From assembly GCA_032717465.1 (NCBI GenBank), contig CM064665.1, forward strand, positions 23,846,588-23,910,587: a stretch of 64,000 bases of DNA, given 5' to 3'. The position numbers and the translations under genes are program-made. This stretch comes from Coenobita brevimanus (taxonomy: Eukaryota > Arthropoda > Malacostraca > Decapoda > Coenobitidae). The notes beneath the pieces are model-generated. The model did not search any database and was not told the DNA's origin. It was given only the letters and a program-made list of their open reading frames with translations. Of the stretch, positions 24,042 to 35,045 are shown in pieces. Within the stretch, counting starts at the first letter, position 1, and each line of letters begins with the position of its first letter.

Positions 24042-24284
24042 GTCAAAGTTACATAAAAGTTACATCTTGTTAATGCAACTGTTACATAATTGTTACATAC
24101 TGTTTGTAGTTACATAATTGTAGTTAAAGTTACATAAAAGTTACATCTTGTTAATGCAACTGTTACATAATTGTTACATATTGTTTGTAGTTACATAATT
24201 GTAGTTAAAGTTACATAAAAGTTACATCTTGTTAATGCAACTGTTACATAATTGTTACATATTGTTTGTAGTTACATAATTGTA
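24042..24284. repeat. 81-bp tandem repeat, three units
   Basis: Units start GT(C/T)AAAGTTACATAAAAGTT at 24042, 24123 and 24204, exactly 81 bp apart and nearly identical. They contain GTTACATAATTGTTACATA words. Confidence 0.95.
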
Positions 24285-24498
24285 GCAAGTGTAACATAAT
24301 GCAATCGTTTGTCGTTACATAATTGTTACATATCGTTTGTAGTTATATAATTGTGGCAAGTGTAACATAATGCAATCGTTTGTCGTTACATAATTGTTAC
24401 ATATTGTTTGTAGTTACATAATTGTAGCAAGTGTAACATAATGCAATCGTTTGTTGTTACATAATTGTTACATATCGTTTGTAGTTACATAATTGTAA
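24285..24498. repeat. 71-bp tandem repeat, three units
   Basis: Units start GCAAGTGTAACATAATGCAA at 24285, 24356 and 24427, exactly 71 bp apart. They share the GTTACATAATTGTTACATA core with the adjacent 81-bp array, so both arose from one seed. Confidence 0.95.
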
Positions 24499-24547
24499 TA
24501 ATTGCAGTCCTGACATTGAATCCGATCATGCTGCGGTCGATGATATG

Positions 24548-24693
24548 ATGTGCCATGCCACTAGCTTGTGGAGACAACAATTTGCTTTTTGTTTCACTTA
24601 TAGAAGGAGTTAATGTGATTATGTGCCATGTCACTGGCTCGTGGAAACCACAATTTGCTTTTTATTTCACTTATAGAAGGAGTTAATGTGGTA
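24548..24693. repeat. 73-bp direct duplication
   Basis: ATGTGCCATG.CACT.GCT.GTGGA at 24548 and 24621 begins two copies that share AATTTGCTTTTT and CACTTATAGAAGGAGTTAAT. Confidence 0.93.
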
Positions 24694-26376
24694 TTTTGGC
24701 ATTTGTAGTAACACTTATGCTTATTTTCATTTGTTTGTTATGTGATCTTACTCTATTACTTTTTCTTTCTTTCTTTTTTTATTTTGTATGTATTGATTTT
24801 CTATAGTTTGTTTTTCTTCATTTATCTACGCTTTTTCTGTGTTGTTCATGGTTACATAATTGCTGGATAATACCCTTAGGACCCTTCTTTAAGGTTTAGT
24901 TTATCTTGCACAGATATTACTGAAAATGATATTATATAGTCCCATATTTTGTTATTTTATATAAAAAATATATATACACTATATACGGTATTAACTATAT
25001 ACAGTACACCGACTTGTTCTTCACTTGTACCTATCGTGGGCAATATATGTGTCAGTATTGTGTGGAAATCTTTGTCCTCACGATTGTGTTGAAGATGTTC
25101 ATTCTTGCTAACGTCATTTGTGTTAGCCATTTTTTTTCTGGTCTTCTTTGTAACTTAATTTATCTGTTTCCACTAGGTAGCTTTAATTAATAAATGTTTA
25201 ATACAGTTCTTTTAATCGCTCACTGAGTAACTGTGATGGTATATTATCTTTATCACTTTGTAGATATAATAATGTTTAGCTGTATGTATGAAACACGTAT
25301 TTTATGTAGGTATAAATGGTAACACTCGTTGGTAGTAAATAAAAGCTATAATAAATGAATGAATATATACAGTGTAGAATATTTATTGTTGGTGCAAGTA
25401 TTTAATGATTGAATTATGAAGATAACTGAAGTAGGTATATGTATTTAAGTTGTAACTATACAGCACGTTTTATATGTTTGTGCAGAAGTTTTTTGTCTCT
25501 CACTGTGTATTGTATAAATGAAATAACTCACAAATTTTTACCGTGGTGGGAATGGTGTGAGTGGTGTTGCACGTGGTGATAGCGTTGTTCTTCACGGGTT
25601 GATTGGCGTGTTGTGGGGTGTCAGACACACGGCTTGTCGTCGTCTCAGCACACGTATGGTGACGTCGACTTCCCACACTGGTAGCTGTGGTGAGTAAACG
25701 AGTAGCGATGAGTAACTTGAGTGAAGATGAGTGAGTAAGGTGAGTTGTGAATATGGGCTTGGTATTTGCTTCGTCGTCTTGACCTCTCGACTCCTGCGTC
25801 AGCTGTGGAGGTTGGGTGGATGTAGCAGAGAGAGGAGGGTGAGGTCTGGTGGTTGTGAGCTGTGAGTCGTATCTCACTCTTCGTTTGTTTGTTTTGTTTT
25901 TTTCTTTCTTGATGTATTCTCGGTCCTTTTCTCTTGTGATTTACTCGTTGTAGGATGAAGACTGCCGCTACTTGTGGGTACGTGTAGATTATACAGACGA
26001 CTCGTAGAGTTGTTACTTGTAGTTGATTGTAGATGGTTGTAATTCGTTGGTTCGTCGTAGAAATTGCAAGATTGTTTGTATCAATATATTGTTAAACTAC
26101 TTGCAAGGCGTCCTGTGACCACTTCTAAATCAGCGTGATGATCGTGGAGATGGAGGGGGGATTGGAGAGAACTGTCAGGAGCTGGTTGAGTTGTTGGTTG
26201 TGAGAGGTATTATTTGTTTTCAATCTTGATAATGCAGAATCAATTGTACACTTGTGGGCATGAATATTGTAGGAATTCATTGTAGAACTGAAGCTAATCT
26301 TGTAGAGTCTCGCCTGCTTTTGTAGAAATTCACTGTTGATTCGAAGACGAGGTCCGTACTTTCGCTGCCAACCAAA

Positions 26377-26623
26377 TGTCATAAAAGACTGTATATTCTT
26401 GTAGTGAAGTTTTGTAGATCAGTTATACATATATTAGACTCGTGGATGAGCGGTTGTTATACGTGAGTAGCTTGTAAGTAGATAATCTTCGTTTACTTTT
26501 TGTCGTGCAATGACAGGAGAGGTAAAGATGAGTATGGGACTATTTTTATTTGTCTTGGAAATATTAACAAAGTCTCTCACACACGAGTGAAGTATAAGTA
26601 GAGACCCGCGAGCTACCTCCCTG

Positions 26624-26655
<32 letters not shown>

Positions 26656-27022
26656 CTCTCGCCCATGTTGCTAGGCTCGTTCTCCCTACTACCTGCCGGT
26701 TCTGTGGCCTGTTTCCTTCTGAGCTCTGCTTCCTAAATTCTGGTGAAACAGGGGTCGTGTCACATGTTTTACACTGTGGTTAGAAAGTTCTAGAAACCTG
26801 TGTGTGAGTATGTGTGTATGTCACTAGGCTTTGTTCGTATGCTATCTCACTGACACACTACCTATATCATCCCCTGACTTGTTACTTCCTGTGTATTGTC
26901 AACATTTCCTCAGTTAACTTGCAAGATCATTTCCCTTTCCCAGGCTTGCCTGGAGCTCCGTCCATCCATCTATTTATCTATCTATCTATTATGATTTGTA
27001 ATTATAATATGGACTCATAACA
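26377..27022 (-). repeat. Right LTR, complete (646 bp)
   Basis: Starts TGTCATAAAAG and ends CATAACA (TG...CA on both strands). It contains a CT-rich patch at 26621-26655 and a (TATC)n patch near 26975. It is the uninterrupted version of the left LTR, including the empty site GTCACTAGGC at 26820. Confidence 0.9.
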
Positions 27023-27114
27023 CTGATGACTGTGAAGATGAGGGAGAAGATGCGATTTACAAAGAAGACGAGTTCATTGTTTGAGAATTGTGGACTTAAG
27101 GATTTGTAAATAAA
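27023..27114 (+). pseudogene. XPG-like/CXC gene, C-terminal tail and poly(A) signal
   Basis: Downstream of the LTR element, after the duplicated CTGA, the reading frame of the CXC gene resumes exactly. The codons read Asp-Cys-Glu-Asp-Glu-Gly-Glu-Asp and end EDEFIV at a TGA stop (27082-27084), with AATAAA at 27109-27114. An acidic tail followed by a poly(A) signal shows that this is the genuine gene end. The pre-insertion junction was GAAGCTGATGACTGTGAAG. Confidence 0.72.
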
Positions 27115-27699
27115 GCACTTAGTCGATTTTACTTGTTTATCATGAATAGTTTCGAAATAACGGTGATACTCTGGTCGTTATCATTAATTAAGCGTGACCA
27201 CATTATCAGGTCTGCCATATAACTGATGTGCAGTGGTAAGTATCTTGAAACTTGCTTAAATACAAATAATTCTATCAGACAGAGACAGCATTATCTTTTA
27301 GATTATTTTTGTCCAAGAAGTTACGTGATAGTTATTGGAGATAGGCGATTACTTATCAATGAATGATAATTATATACATTTTGCATATCAGAAACACAGA
27401 TGCGAGGTTGAAAACTCAGTGAATTCCTTGAGGCAGAAAACATGGGTATAGACACCGAGATCATATCTGTAAGTGTATTTATATGGAAGATATGAGTGTT
27501 TAAATATGACATAATTAGCATCTAAATATGCTAATTACACAAATTGCAAGACATGCACATGACAGCATCCCAGTGATTCTGAGTCTCTGGACCCCAGTGA
27601 TCATATTTCCATAAAAATACTTTGGTGGACACAACATTTCTGGCCACATGGTTGGCAGCTAGACTAGGATAGTTCAAAGCTGACCTAGCAATATCAGCT
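27115..27699. other. Spacer
   Basis: AT-rich DNA with no recognised gene or repeat. Confidence 0.5.
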
Positions 27700-28262
27700 C
27701 TAACAGTTCTTTTCCTGATTTACACCAAACTTGATGAAAGGGTTGATGATGAGGCAGGAACGAAGTGGCTTGATTTTGATAACAACCTGTCGAAATGACA
27801 CGGTCACAGGACAAGGTTAAAGTTTTACCCATATGTCTAAGTGTGAACAGAATAATTATACCAATTTAGAACTGATGTGGACCAAACATGATGAAAATAT
27901 TAAGGATCAACCAACGGGTTGATCAATAATATATGAGAATAATAAGCCAAAGGTCAATGTCACAGGGCAAAATCAACTTACACAGTTATTATCGAATTAA
28001 GACCAATCTTAAAGGAATTGTTCAAAATAGGGCAAGGACAAAGAAATTAAAATTTGAGAACACTCCGTCAATATCCCGGTCACAGGGAAGGTAAAACATC
28101 AAGGTTGCAGGTCAAGGTTAACTACAACAGCGTTGCTCTGATTTACACCAAACTTAGTGAAACTGCTGAGGGTTAGGCAAGAAAAAAGTTGATCAATTTC
28201 AAAGCAGTCAGCCGAAGGGCAAGGTGACAGGGTAAATTAAATGTTCAGTCTTCAGACCAACT
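27700..28262. repeat. Degenerate tandem repeat, about 135-bp units
   Basis: Four loosely similar modules contain TGATTTACACCAAACTT(G/A).TGAAA, GATCAA or GCTTGATTTTGA, and end GGTCACAGG.(A/C)AAGGT. They start near 27715, 27870, 27990 and 28140. Similar words recur at 38160-38400 on the other side of element D. Confidence 0.6.
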
Positions 28263-28289
28263 GTTGGGCGCGGGTATTGCACTCTGTGT

Positions 28290-28720
28290 TCCTCCTTGTT
28301 CCATTTAGGAAAAGCTTCTTGTACCAAGGGGCTAATGAAAGCCGGACATCACCCTCCAGTCCAAAAAGTCTCTCCAAAGGTGAATAAAATCGTCAGTGAA
28401 TGGCAATAATATAATGAAAAAGTCGCCCCTGTGTTGACTGAAATCGTCTGGTAACGTCAAGAACAAACGTAATAATACTTTACCGGACTGAAGGGGTTAC
28501 GCCTATCATGGCCGAGGAGCCTTCAGTAATGTAATCCAACTAACGCCAGATGGTTTTATTCAGCTAAGACTGGGTCATAAGATCCAGAATTTTAATACTG
28601 GTAACAGTAACCCTCTGTCGGGGCAACTGTAATGTTCTGTTCCAACTAAAGACAGACGATGAAATTCATCTACTGAATCATCGAAGCCTAAGTGCTTAAA
28701 GATGTAGCAGCAGTACAATA
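28290..28720. repeat. Degenerate repeats of the ACGATTTTATTC type
   Basis: Motifs such as GATGGTTTTATTCAGCTAAG (28548) and AAATCGTCTGGTAACGTCAAG (28441) relate this to arrays at 1240-1800, 17446-18500, 38430-38640 and 59390-60190. Heavily decayed. Confidence 0.45.
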
Positions 28721-28858
28721 AAACTAATTGGCAGGACTGATTTATTTAAAATTGATGACCATGAAAAAAAAAAGAAAAAAAAAGCTAAAGAATAACATTC
28801 TAAATATGCATTTCCCAAAAGTCGGATTCTGTGGAATTCAGTGAACTGGAATACCAAC

Positions 28859-28860
<2 letters not shown>

Positions 28861-28909
<49 letters not shown>
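28861..28909. repeat. (TG)24 microsatellite
   Basis: Pure TG tract preceded by an A-rich patch (28766-28790). Confidence 0.97.
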
Positions 28910-28911
<2 letters not shown>

Positions 28912-29164
28912 TTTCCCCTCTAGTTCCGCCCCAGGTCCAGACATGGCATACAAAATAAATGGTGTTGGTCCTGGCTGTTTGAGTTGTAACAACAATGTAT
29001 TATATTCTATCATTCCAGGTTGTTCACACGGGCAAACTTGAATTGCATTTCAATTAATAATTCTCAAGCCGTGGGCAGCGAGGCGCCCTACTAACACACA
29101 GTAATATTGTCATAAAACTCACCAGGAAAAAAAATATCTCTTTACTTATGTCTTCCTACATATG

Positions 29165-29515
29165 CAGACGTTTAAATCCCTGAGTGAATGGCCAAGAACA
29201 GATCGCCTCTACACCGCCCTGTTCTCAGCCATCAGGATACCTGCCCTCCAAATCACACAACCATCAATTATATACCTCTCCAACCAGTCCCTCCACCTTA
29301 TGTTCAGTCTTCTTCCTCCCATCCAGCTCACTCACATACACCCTCCTAGTCCACCTCTTATACTCACTCGCGTCATATTGCCAAACCATCTCTTGGTGCT
29401 GTATTACTAACACTTTCCAACACACACACAAAAACTCCACAATCCTCTCGAACTCCGACAGCCAACGCTTTCTCGTCTGTCTGTCTGTTTCCCTATGTAA
29501 GTCCACACGAATCAC
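29165..29515 (-). pseudogene. 5'-truncated, degraded LINE (element D family) 3' end
   Basis: The - strand frame contains TRRVYVSELDGRKKTEHKVEG and EVYN, matching GVYVSEVEGGRGRGRP in element D. The following sequence aligns with the element D C-terminus past its stop, ending near 29165. Many substitutions make this the oldest of the three D-family copies in the window. No RT core is present. Confidence 0.72.
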
Positions 29516-29595
29516 TCAGACATCTCTTTTCTGCCCCTCTTACTTTTGATTTGTGTACTGGAAAAGCCCAATCGTCACTTGCACACTTTACATTG

Positions 29596-29850
29596 GGGAT
29601 TAGGTGGTAGGTGGTGGTCACCATGATCCACTCACTTGATGTAGTGTTACGTACTTCCTCCTACCCACCTGTCACTCTGCTTCTGTGTCAGTCCTCCTGT
29701 CTTCCTACCTCTCTCTTTCCTTTCTGTCATTTATCACTCTTTCTTCTTCAGGTGGCTCTTCACTGAGTGACATGACTAATGGTTTCTTTTAACTCAGGAT
29801 ATCATTACAAAGCTGAGTGGTATACAGATGGCGAGGTAATGTGAAGTTTG
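29596..29850 (+). mobile_element. SINE-like repeat, copy 1
   Basis: GGTAGGTGGTGGTCACCATG at 29613, GATCCACTCACTTGATGTAG and CATTACAAAGCTGAGTGGTA (29804) align with the complement of 43960-44205. It is unrelated to the tRNA-headed SINE. No protein is encoded. Its 3' limit is unclear. Confidence 0.55.
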
Positions 29851-30159
29851 CTATGGTGCCTCTGTTAACTGAGTTGAGCGACCCAAATGCGGCATTCATC
29901 CAAGAACCAAACCTCCACGCTTTTTCCCGTGCCTTGCTGTCACGTGGCGCTGCCAGCCGCTAAAGGACATCGGTTAACGGGATTACCTGGCAGGGGTGGT
30001 CGCACCTTGCAGGGACGGTCGTTCAGTCTCACATACCAGGGTTAATCAACAACTACAAGAACAATGAAGATCACAGTATTGTTTACTTCCATGCTCACTT
30101 CTGTGTTCTTTGTTAACGTCCTCAATATTGTTGCAAACTTGCTTCCCTGATGTACTGTT
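29851..30159. other. Spacer, GC-richer than its surroundings
   Basis: No gene recognised; may include the remaining part of the preceding SINE-like repeat. Confidence 0.4.
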
Positions 30160-30243
30160 TCTCGCTCTCCATCCCCTATACTCCCATCCTAAATATTTGA
30201 AGGCACTTAGGTTCGCTATTTCTTGACCATTGACCTTCACCAT
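30160..30243 (-). pseudogene. LINE RT thumb fragment
   Basis: The - strand frame begins KVNGQEIANLSAFKYLGWEY, matching the VNG.EIE.V..FKYLG segment just after the RT palm in RTE-like LINEs. It then decays. Only about 25 residues are convincing. Confidence 0.6.
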
Positions 30244-32178
30244 TCAACCGTGAAATTGGCCGAGATAATATACAGCTCTTAGCTTAAAGAAGCCTTCTTG
30301 GAGCTGAATAAACAACAATGCATGTAAATGTGTATAATGCAAAGTAAAGAAAGTGGAGCTTTTACTTCAGTTTTTATTGTATGTAATCTGTAAACCAACA
30401 TATATGTAGATGTATAAACTACATCGCTACGCAAGGTCAATATTACTGATCGGTCTAACAAATGGACCTCCAGTAATTTCCCACGGGACTTATTCTATGT
30501 ATGCAAGTGATTAACGGACTTCTTATATAAAATCAAAAGACAAAGTACATTTACAGTTTGTACAGACCAAAGTAGTAAGGTCCTGAAATGTGTTTATGGA
30601 ATGTCATTTGTTGCTGCCATACCATCCTTGGGACTGGGCCTAGAATCGTTTTTGCTGGGTTACAGAGTTACTACAGTACTTGGTCAGGGGGTGGGCGCTA
30701 GAGTCGGCCAGCCAATGCATAGCACACCCACGATGTCCTACCGCGGGTTTTGTTCTTTGATGTGCGGTTATATAAGTTCTGAAAATGTTAAAATTTGGGG
30801 TTTAACCTTGAGAATGTGCAGACAAGGTTGAAGTCTGACGAGTTAGTTCCAGATGGTGTCGAGACCCTTAATTTAGCTCAGGACACACGGTTGTCGAGAT
30901 ATTTAGGTTTTTCTGAGTCTGTATATAAGCAAAGGTTTTGGTAAGTTTTCATTGGTTTGAGTACGCTTTGAGAAATTTCGGTATGAATTACTTTGTTAAC
31001 CCTGGAAGTCTGGGTCTGGATAAATGCTTCCAACTCCAATTTTGAATTGCGCTGCGCAGTTTTGTGAGGGGGGTATGGGGGTCATGTTCCCAGTACCTTC
31101 ATGCTTTGTGATGGTGGTGCAGGGGAAGGTATCCATCTTGCCCTCCGTGTATTGGTGTTGCTACTATTATGGATTTTTGAAAATATTTTCCAGCCCCAGT
31201 GAATAGTGTATGGATGTTGCAGTCATCAACTCGTGTATTATCTACAGTGAAAACCCATACCCAGACCCCCATCAGACGCAAGTACATGTCTGAGTTGGCT
31301 CTGGCCCTGATAAAGCCTTGGGCACATAACAGGCTCAGCCACCCCTTCCTGTCTGCCAGCCTGAGGCAGTGCCTAATACACAATGGGGGCATCACCCTTC
31401 CTGCATTGATAGAACGGTGTGGAGACCTTTCTGTCACGGCCACCCCCTTGATTGGGAGCTCCGTGGTAGAGCAAGGCGTCGTAGATAAGAAACACACCAT
31501 TTATAAACATTTATGGCGGTAAACAATCAATCCATAAGTTATTTTCCACATATATTCATATTGAAAAATAATATCCTCTTTTCGATTGTCTACCCCAGTT
31601 GGTGATGGTCCCAAATGGTCCAGGGGGAGTCCAGCTGCTGCTCCAGGAACCCAGGGGCGTGTTGTGGGCGTGGCCGGGCCAGCTGCTCCTCGCATGTCTA
31701 CACCATTACACTTTTAGTTAACATATATAGATTTTTTTTTGTTTTTGCAGTTTTTTCTTTGAGCCCCCCTTGAACCAGTACATTTTCTTCTTGTTTTTTT
31801 CTTAGGATTAGTTTTGTAGGCTAAGGATTCTAGTTCATCACCATGTCTTTGTTTTCAGTGAAAAGAAATATTTAGTATTTTTTATTAATATCCAAAAATG
31901 GGAAACATATTACCCAGCCCCAGTGGATACAAACCATTATCCAGTCCAAGTGGTATTGGGTTAAAGTCCTGTCGTGAGTTTATGGATGATTCTTGATAAA
32001 AAAAAAAAAAAATGTGCTGAAACAATTTTCAGGACAGACAGACAGATGGGTAATCGATAGATAAACAGATATAGATCGATAGATAGATAGGTTGGTAAAT
32101 GGATTTGTGGGTAATGATAAAACAGATGGATAAGTCGATGGATAGACAGAATACATGAATATATGGGTTTTGCCTGGC

Positions 32179-32182
<4 letters not shown>
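30244..32182. other. Spacer without recognised gene
   Basis: Frames at 30601-30831 and 31099-31522 have no recognisable motif and no supporting signals. A diverged pair GCCCCAGTGGATACAAACC/ATCCAGTCCAAGTGG lies at 31916-31950, and a GATA-rich patch at 32050-32095. Confidence 0.5.
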
Positions 32183-32215
<33 letters not shown>

Positions 32216-32255
32216 TGTGTGGTAGGCAAATACACAGGCTTATTATTTTGTTACT

Positions 32256-32287
<32 letters not shown>

Positions 32288-32314
32288 GTGGCTCGCGCGC
32301 GCGCGCGCGCGCTT

Positions 32315-32379
<65 letters not shown>
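32183..32379. repeat. Poly(T) and compound (TC)(GC)(GT) microsatellite
   Basis: T31 at 32183-32213, (TC)13 at 32261-32287, (GC)10 at 32293-32312 and (GT)31 at 32317-32379. The alternating purine-pyrimidine part could adopt Z-DNA. A similar CG-TG-CT compound tract lies at 23018-23125. Confidence 0.95.
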
Positions 32380-32380
<1 letters not shown>

Positions 32381-32999
32381 TCACGTGTAAAAAAAAAAGT
32401 TGATACCATGCCAACTGGAACTGTCAATGTCAGATGTCCTAATTTTATCTCACATGCCTTTAAACCAGTGTGATTCGCTTCCTTCAGCAAAATAATTCTT
32501 TCAACAAATCAATTAAAGATGATTTTGATGATAACAAATTTCCCATGAACCTTTAGTTCTCCTTAGCAAAAAGAAATCAACGGTGCTAACCCCGATTTGG
32601 TGACAGCCTTATCTTACTCTAGTGTGTTATATAACAACTGTTGCTGAAGTTTTTTTAACACAGCGTCACACAACAGATCAAAGATGACTTACAAGTGATT
32701 ATAATGATACATAAAACTGTGCTGACTGGAGGAAGTGTTGGACAAAAGTCATGGTCATAAGAAAAGGTAATTAAGGGATGAAAACCTCGTATTGTAATCC
32801 AGTTAAAACAAACGATTTGATTAAACTGCTAGGAATCACAGGAGCCTGGGAGTCAGTACGGTCACACAAACAACATTCTCTGGCTCCAGTGACTCACTTT
32901 CACCTGACGGAAACATCTGGTGTTAGCCAAAGCGTAACAGTGGAGTTGACGCCACCTTGAGAGGGCTGGGTAACAAAGCAGCCCCCACACGAACACAGA
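32380..32999. other. Spacer
   Basis: Nothing recognised. Confidence 0.5.
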
Positions 33000-33160
33000 T
33001 TTAAGTGTTGTATATGATGTCACTTGTTTGGACAGTTATAAATACTGCATGCCCCTTGTTTAAGATGATATGAGTATTGCATATGATGTTACTTGTTTGG
33101 ATATATTTGTGTATGGAATGTTACTTGTTTGGGCATATTCAAGTATGACATAAAATATCA
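33000..33160. repeat. Degenerate tandem repeat, three units of about 55 bp
   Basis: (A/G)TATTG(T/C)ATATGATGT(T/C)ACTTGTTTGG recurs near 33008, 33073 and 33114, the last with a shorter lead. Confidence 0.75.
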
Positions 33161-33482
33161 CATACTTGTCAGATAAAAGTACTGCGGAAGGTGGCACGTA
33201 TTTCGTAAAACTTCACTTGACCTACTTGGACAGATTGGAATATTACATAAGAAGCCACTGGGTACGCCATTGGGTAAATTTGAATATTGTATGTTAGTTG
33301 TTTTCTTTTAACTGAGTACAATATAAGGCATAACTTCTTATGGCAGATAAAAGTAAGGTTCGCTGCTTCAGTTCACAATTACGGCTAACATCACTACGTG
33401 GTAAAGTCAGCGATAAATACAGTAACAAGAGTAGACATACTCTGGGACCTGCTGCACGGCTCTTGTTTCAAACAGTTTTCTG

Positions 33483-33670
33483 TAAAAATTTGGATTCCCC
33501 ATTTCAAATAACCTTATATGGGACCACTTTCATGTCTCGATGGGTTTAAATGAAGAATGTTTACTAAAGTTCCTGCTAGATGGCACCACCACAGGTGTCA
33601 GCTGACAGCAAATGTAGATTCTCCTTGTCAAATAACCTATTATGGGACCACTTTTATGTCTCTAAAGGCC
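33483..33670. repeat. Direct duplication, spacing about 125 bp
   Basis: TCAAATAACCT.ATATGGGACCACTTT.ATGTCTC occurs at 33505 and again at 33629 with TATTATGGG. The unit is about 62 bp within a 125-bp period. Confidence 0.85.
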
Positions 33671-34884
33671 TGCTTTTAACAAATCCGCAAGAAGCAGAAA
33701 ATGAATAAAAAAGAAGAATTAGAAGAACTCTGGCTACTCACTGACGTGCTAGCTATCGCCGCAGGTAAAAACAATCATCATGGGAAGAGGATACTTAGCG
33801 TTCGATACTAAAATTGCTCCAGTTCAGAAACATGTAGTAGTAGCCTACTTCGTGAAAAGCAGGTGAAGTAAGGTAAGGTAAAGATGCTAGGGTTAGGACG
33901 GATTATGCCATGTTACTGTTAAGTATATTACAGTGATCATCATTAGAAAGGAAAACTCAGCGCTTGCTGTTGAACTGGATTTCAGGTCTGCAACATGCGA
34001 AAATGCAATGAGAATTTACATAAGGTTAGGCTAGGCAGCTATGGTTAAGTGAGGTTAAGATGAATGAAGTAAGCACGATCATCATGGGGGTAAAAACTTT
34101 GCTCTAGGAGTCACATTCTGAAACCTGGGGCCGCACAGGAGCAGGTCGTGTTTGGCACGGCTTTTAGGAATACATTAGGTTAATTGCTTACGTTATGTTT
34201 CACTACACTAGGTTTTAGGTTTAGTTAGGTTAAATTGTTAGGCATAGGTTAAATTATGTTGTTAAGTTTATGATAGCTTAGGCCATGTTTGGTTGTTGAC
34301 ATTATGTTATGTTAGATTAGGCTATTTGGGCTTGATTCTCTTGGTTCAGGTTGAAAAAAGTAGGTGTCATATGGAAGAAATATGATTAGTGGTGCTAAAA
34401 TGGCTGGCTTGTGAAACGGGTCCGGATGGTGAGAAGCGTCGCGGGTTCAATATTCCTCGAGACGCAGCCAAGAATGAAACAAATTCATTCAGATCTCATT
34501 CATGCGTGAACGGCAAGAAATTGCAGAAGTGACTGTTGGAGTCGGCACAGAATTCCATATATATTATTGTACTCTATTGTGATGGTTAAAAAATATCCCA
34601 CACCTTCAGAGACGTCCGTGAGGATATCATCCCAATCCGAGTTTTGGTGAAGGAGCCGTGAAAGTTCCTGTGAATGGTCCAGCAGCACTGGAACCCTTGA
34701 GAGATGCAGGGAACATTTTAATCTGAGACTTAACTCTTTCGAAACTGGGACAATTTTTATGCTTTATTACCCAAAGGGATTTTTGGTTTGGCTTGGATAG
34801 TTTGTCTTCCTGTGTGTCTGTCTGATAACATTATTATAATCTACATGACGAAACTGAAACAGTTTTGGAATAATGACTGAGAAC
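33671..34884. other. Spacer with TTAGG/GGTTA-rich stretch
   Basis: Between 34020 and 34330 the words GGTTAGG, TTAGGTT and TAGGTTAA recur imperfectly, for example TTTAGTTAGGTTAAATTGTTAG near 34215. They resemble the arthropod telomere unit TTAGG but never form a regular array. No gene. Confidence 0.5.
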
Positions 34885-35045
34885 CCCCTGGGGGTAGTTT
34901 TATTTTTTTTTCAAGAATACTCGCCCAGTATCCCTCCTTGTCGTAAAAGGCGACTAAAAGGGTTGGCGGAGGGTTAGTGCCCCTCCCTCGAAAACAACTA
35001 ACTAAAAAGGCAAGCAATAAGCCTCGGACAAGGACTGACCAAAAG

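Larger units (their letters stand above)
23458..26376. other. LTR element interior, non-coding
   Basis: AT-rich DNA without retroviral-type domains. A - strand frame of 85 codons begins at 26382, just inside the LTR, but has no recognised motif. A second - strand frame (25500-25877) is Thr/His-rich and also unrecognised. The interior is shorter than that of any autonomous LTR element, so it would rely on proteins supplied in trans. Confidence 0.7.
21093..27022 (-). mobile_element. Non-autonomous LTR retrotransposon with nested transposon
   Basis: Two direct repeats begin TGTCATAAAAG and end CTCATAACA: 21093-23457 (interrupted) and 26377-27022 (646 bp). The element is bounded by the 4-bp duplication CTGA (21089-21092 and 27023-27026). 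Repeat identity looks to be about 97 percent by eye, so it is fairly young. The 2.9-kb interior encodes no gag, protease, RT or integrase and is largely tandem repeats. Next to the right-hand LTR, the - strand reads TTTGGTTGGCAGCG, which resembles a primer-binding site and is the reason for the strand call. No clear polypurine tract was found. Confidence 0.85.

Noticed and set aside
25500..26382. gag-like ORF in the LTR element
   Set aside because: The - strand frames (125 and 85 codons) have no zinc knuckle, capsid or protease motif.
31099..31522. Overlapping frames of 107 and 133 codons on opposite strands
   Set aside because: Neither shows a domain, and no splice, poly(A) or paralogue support was seen.
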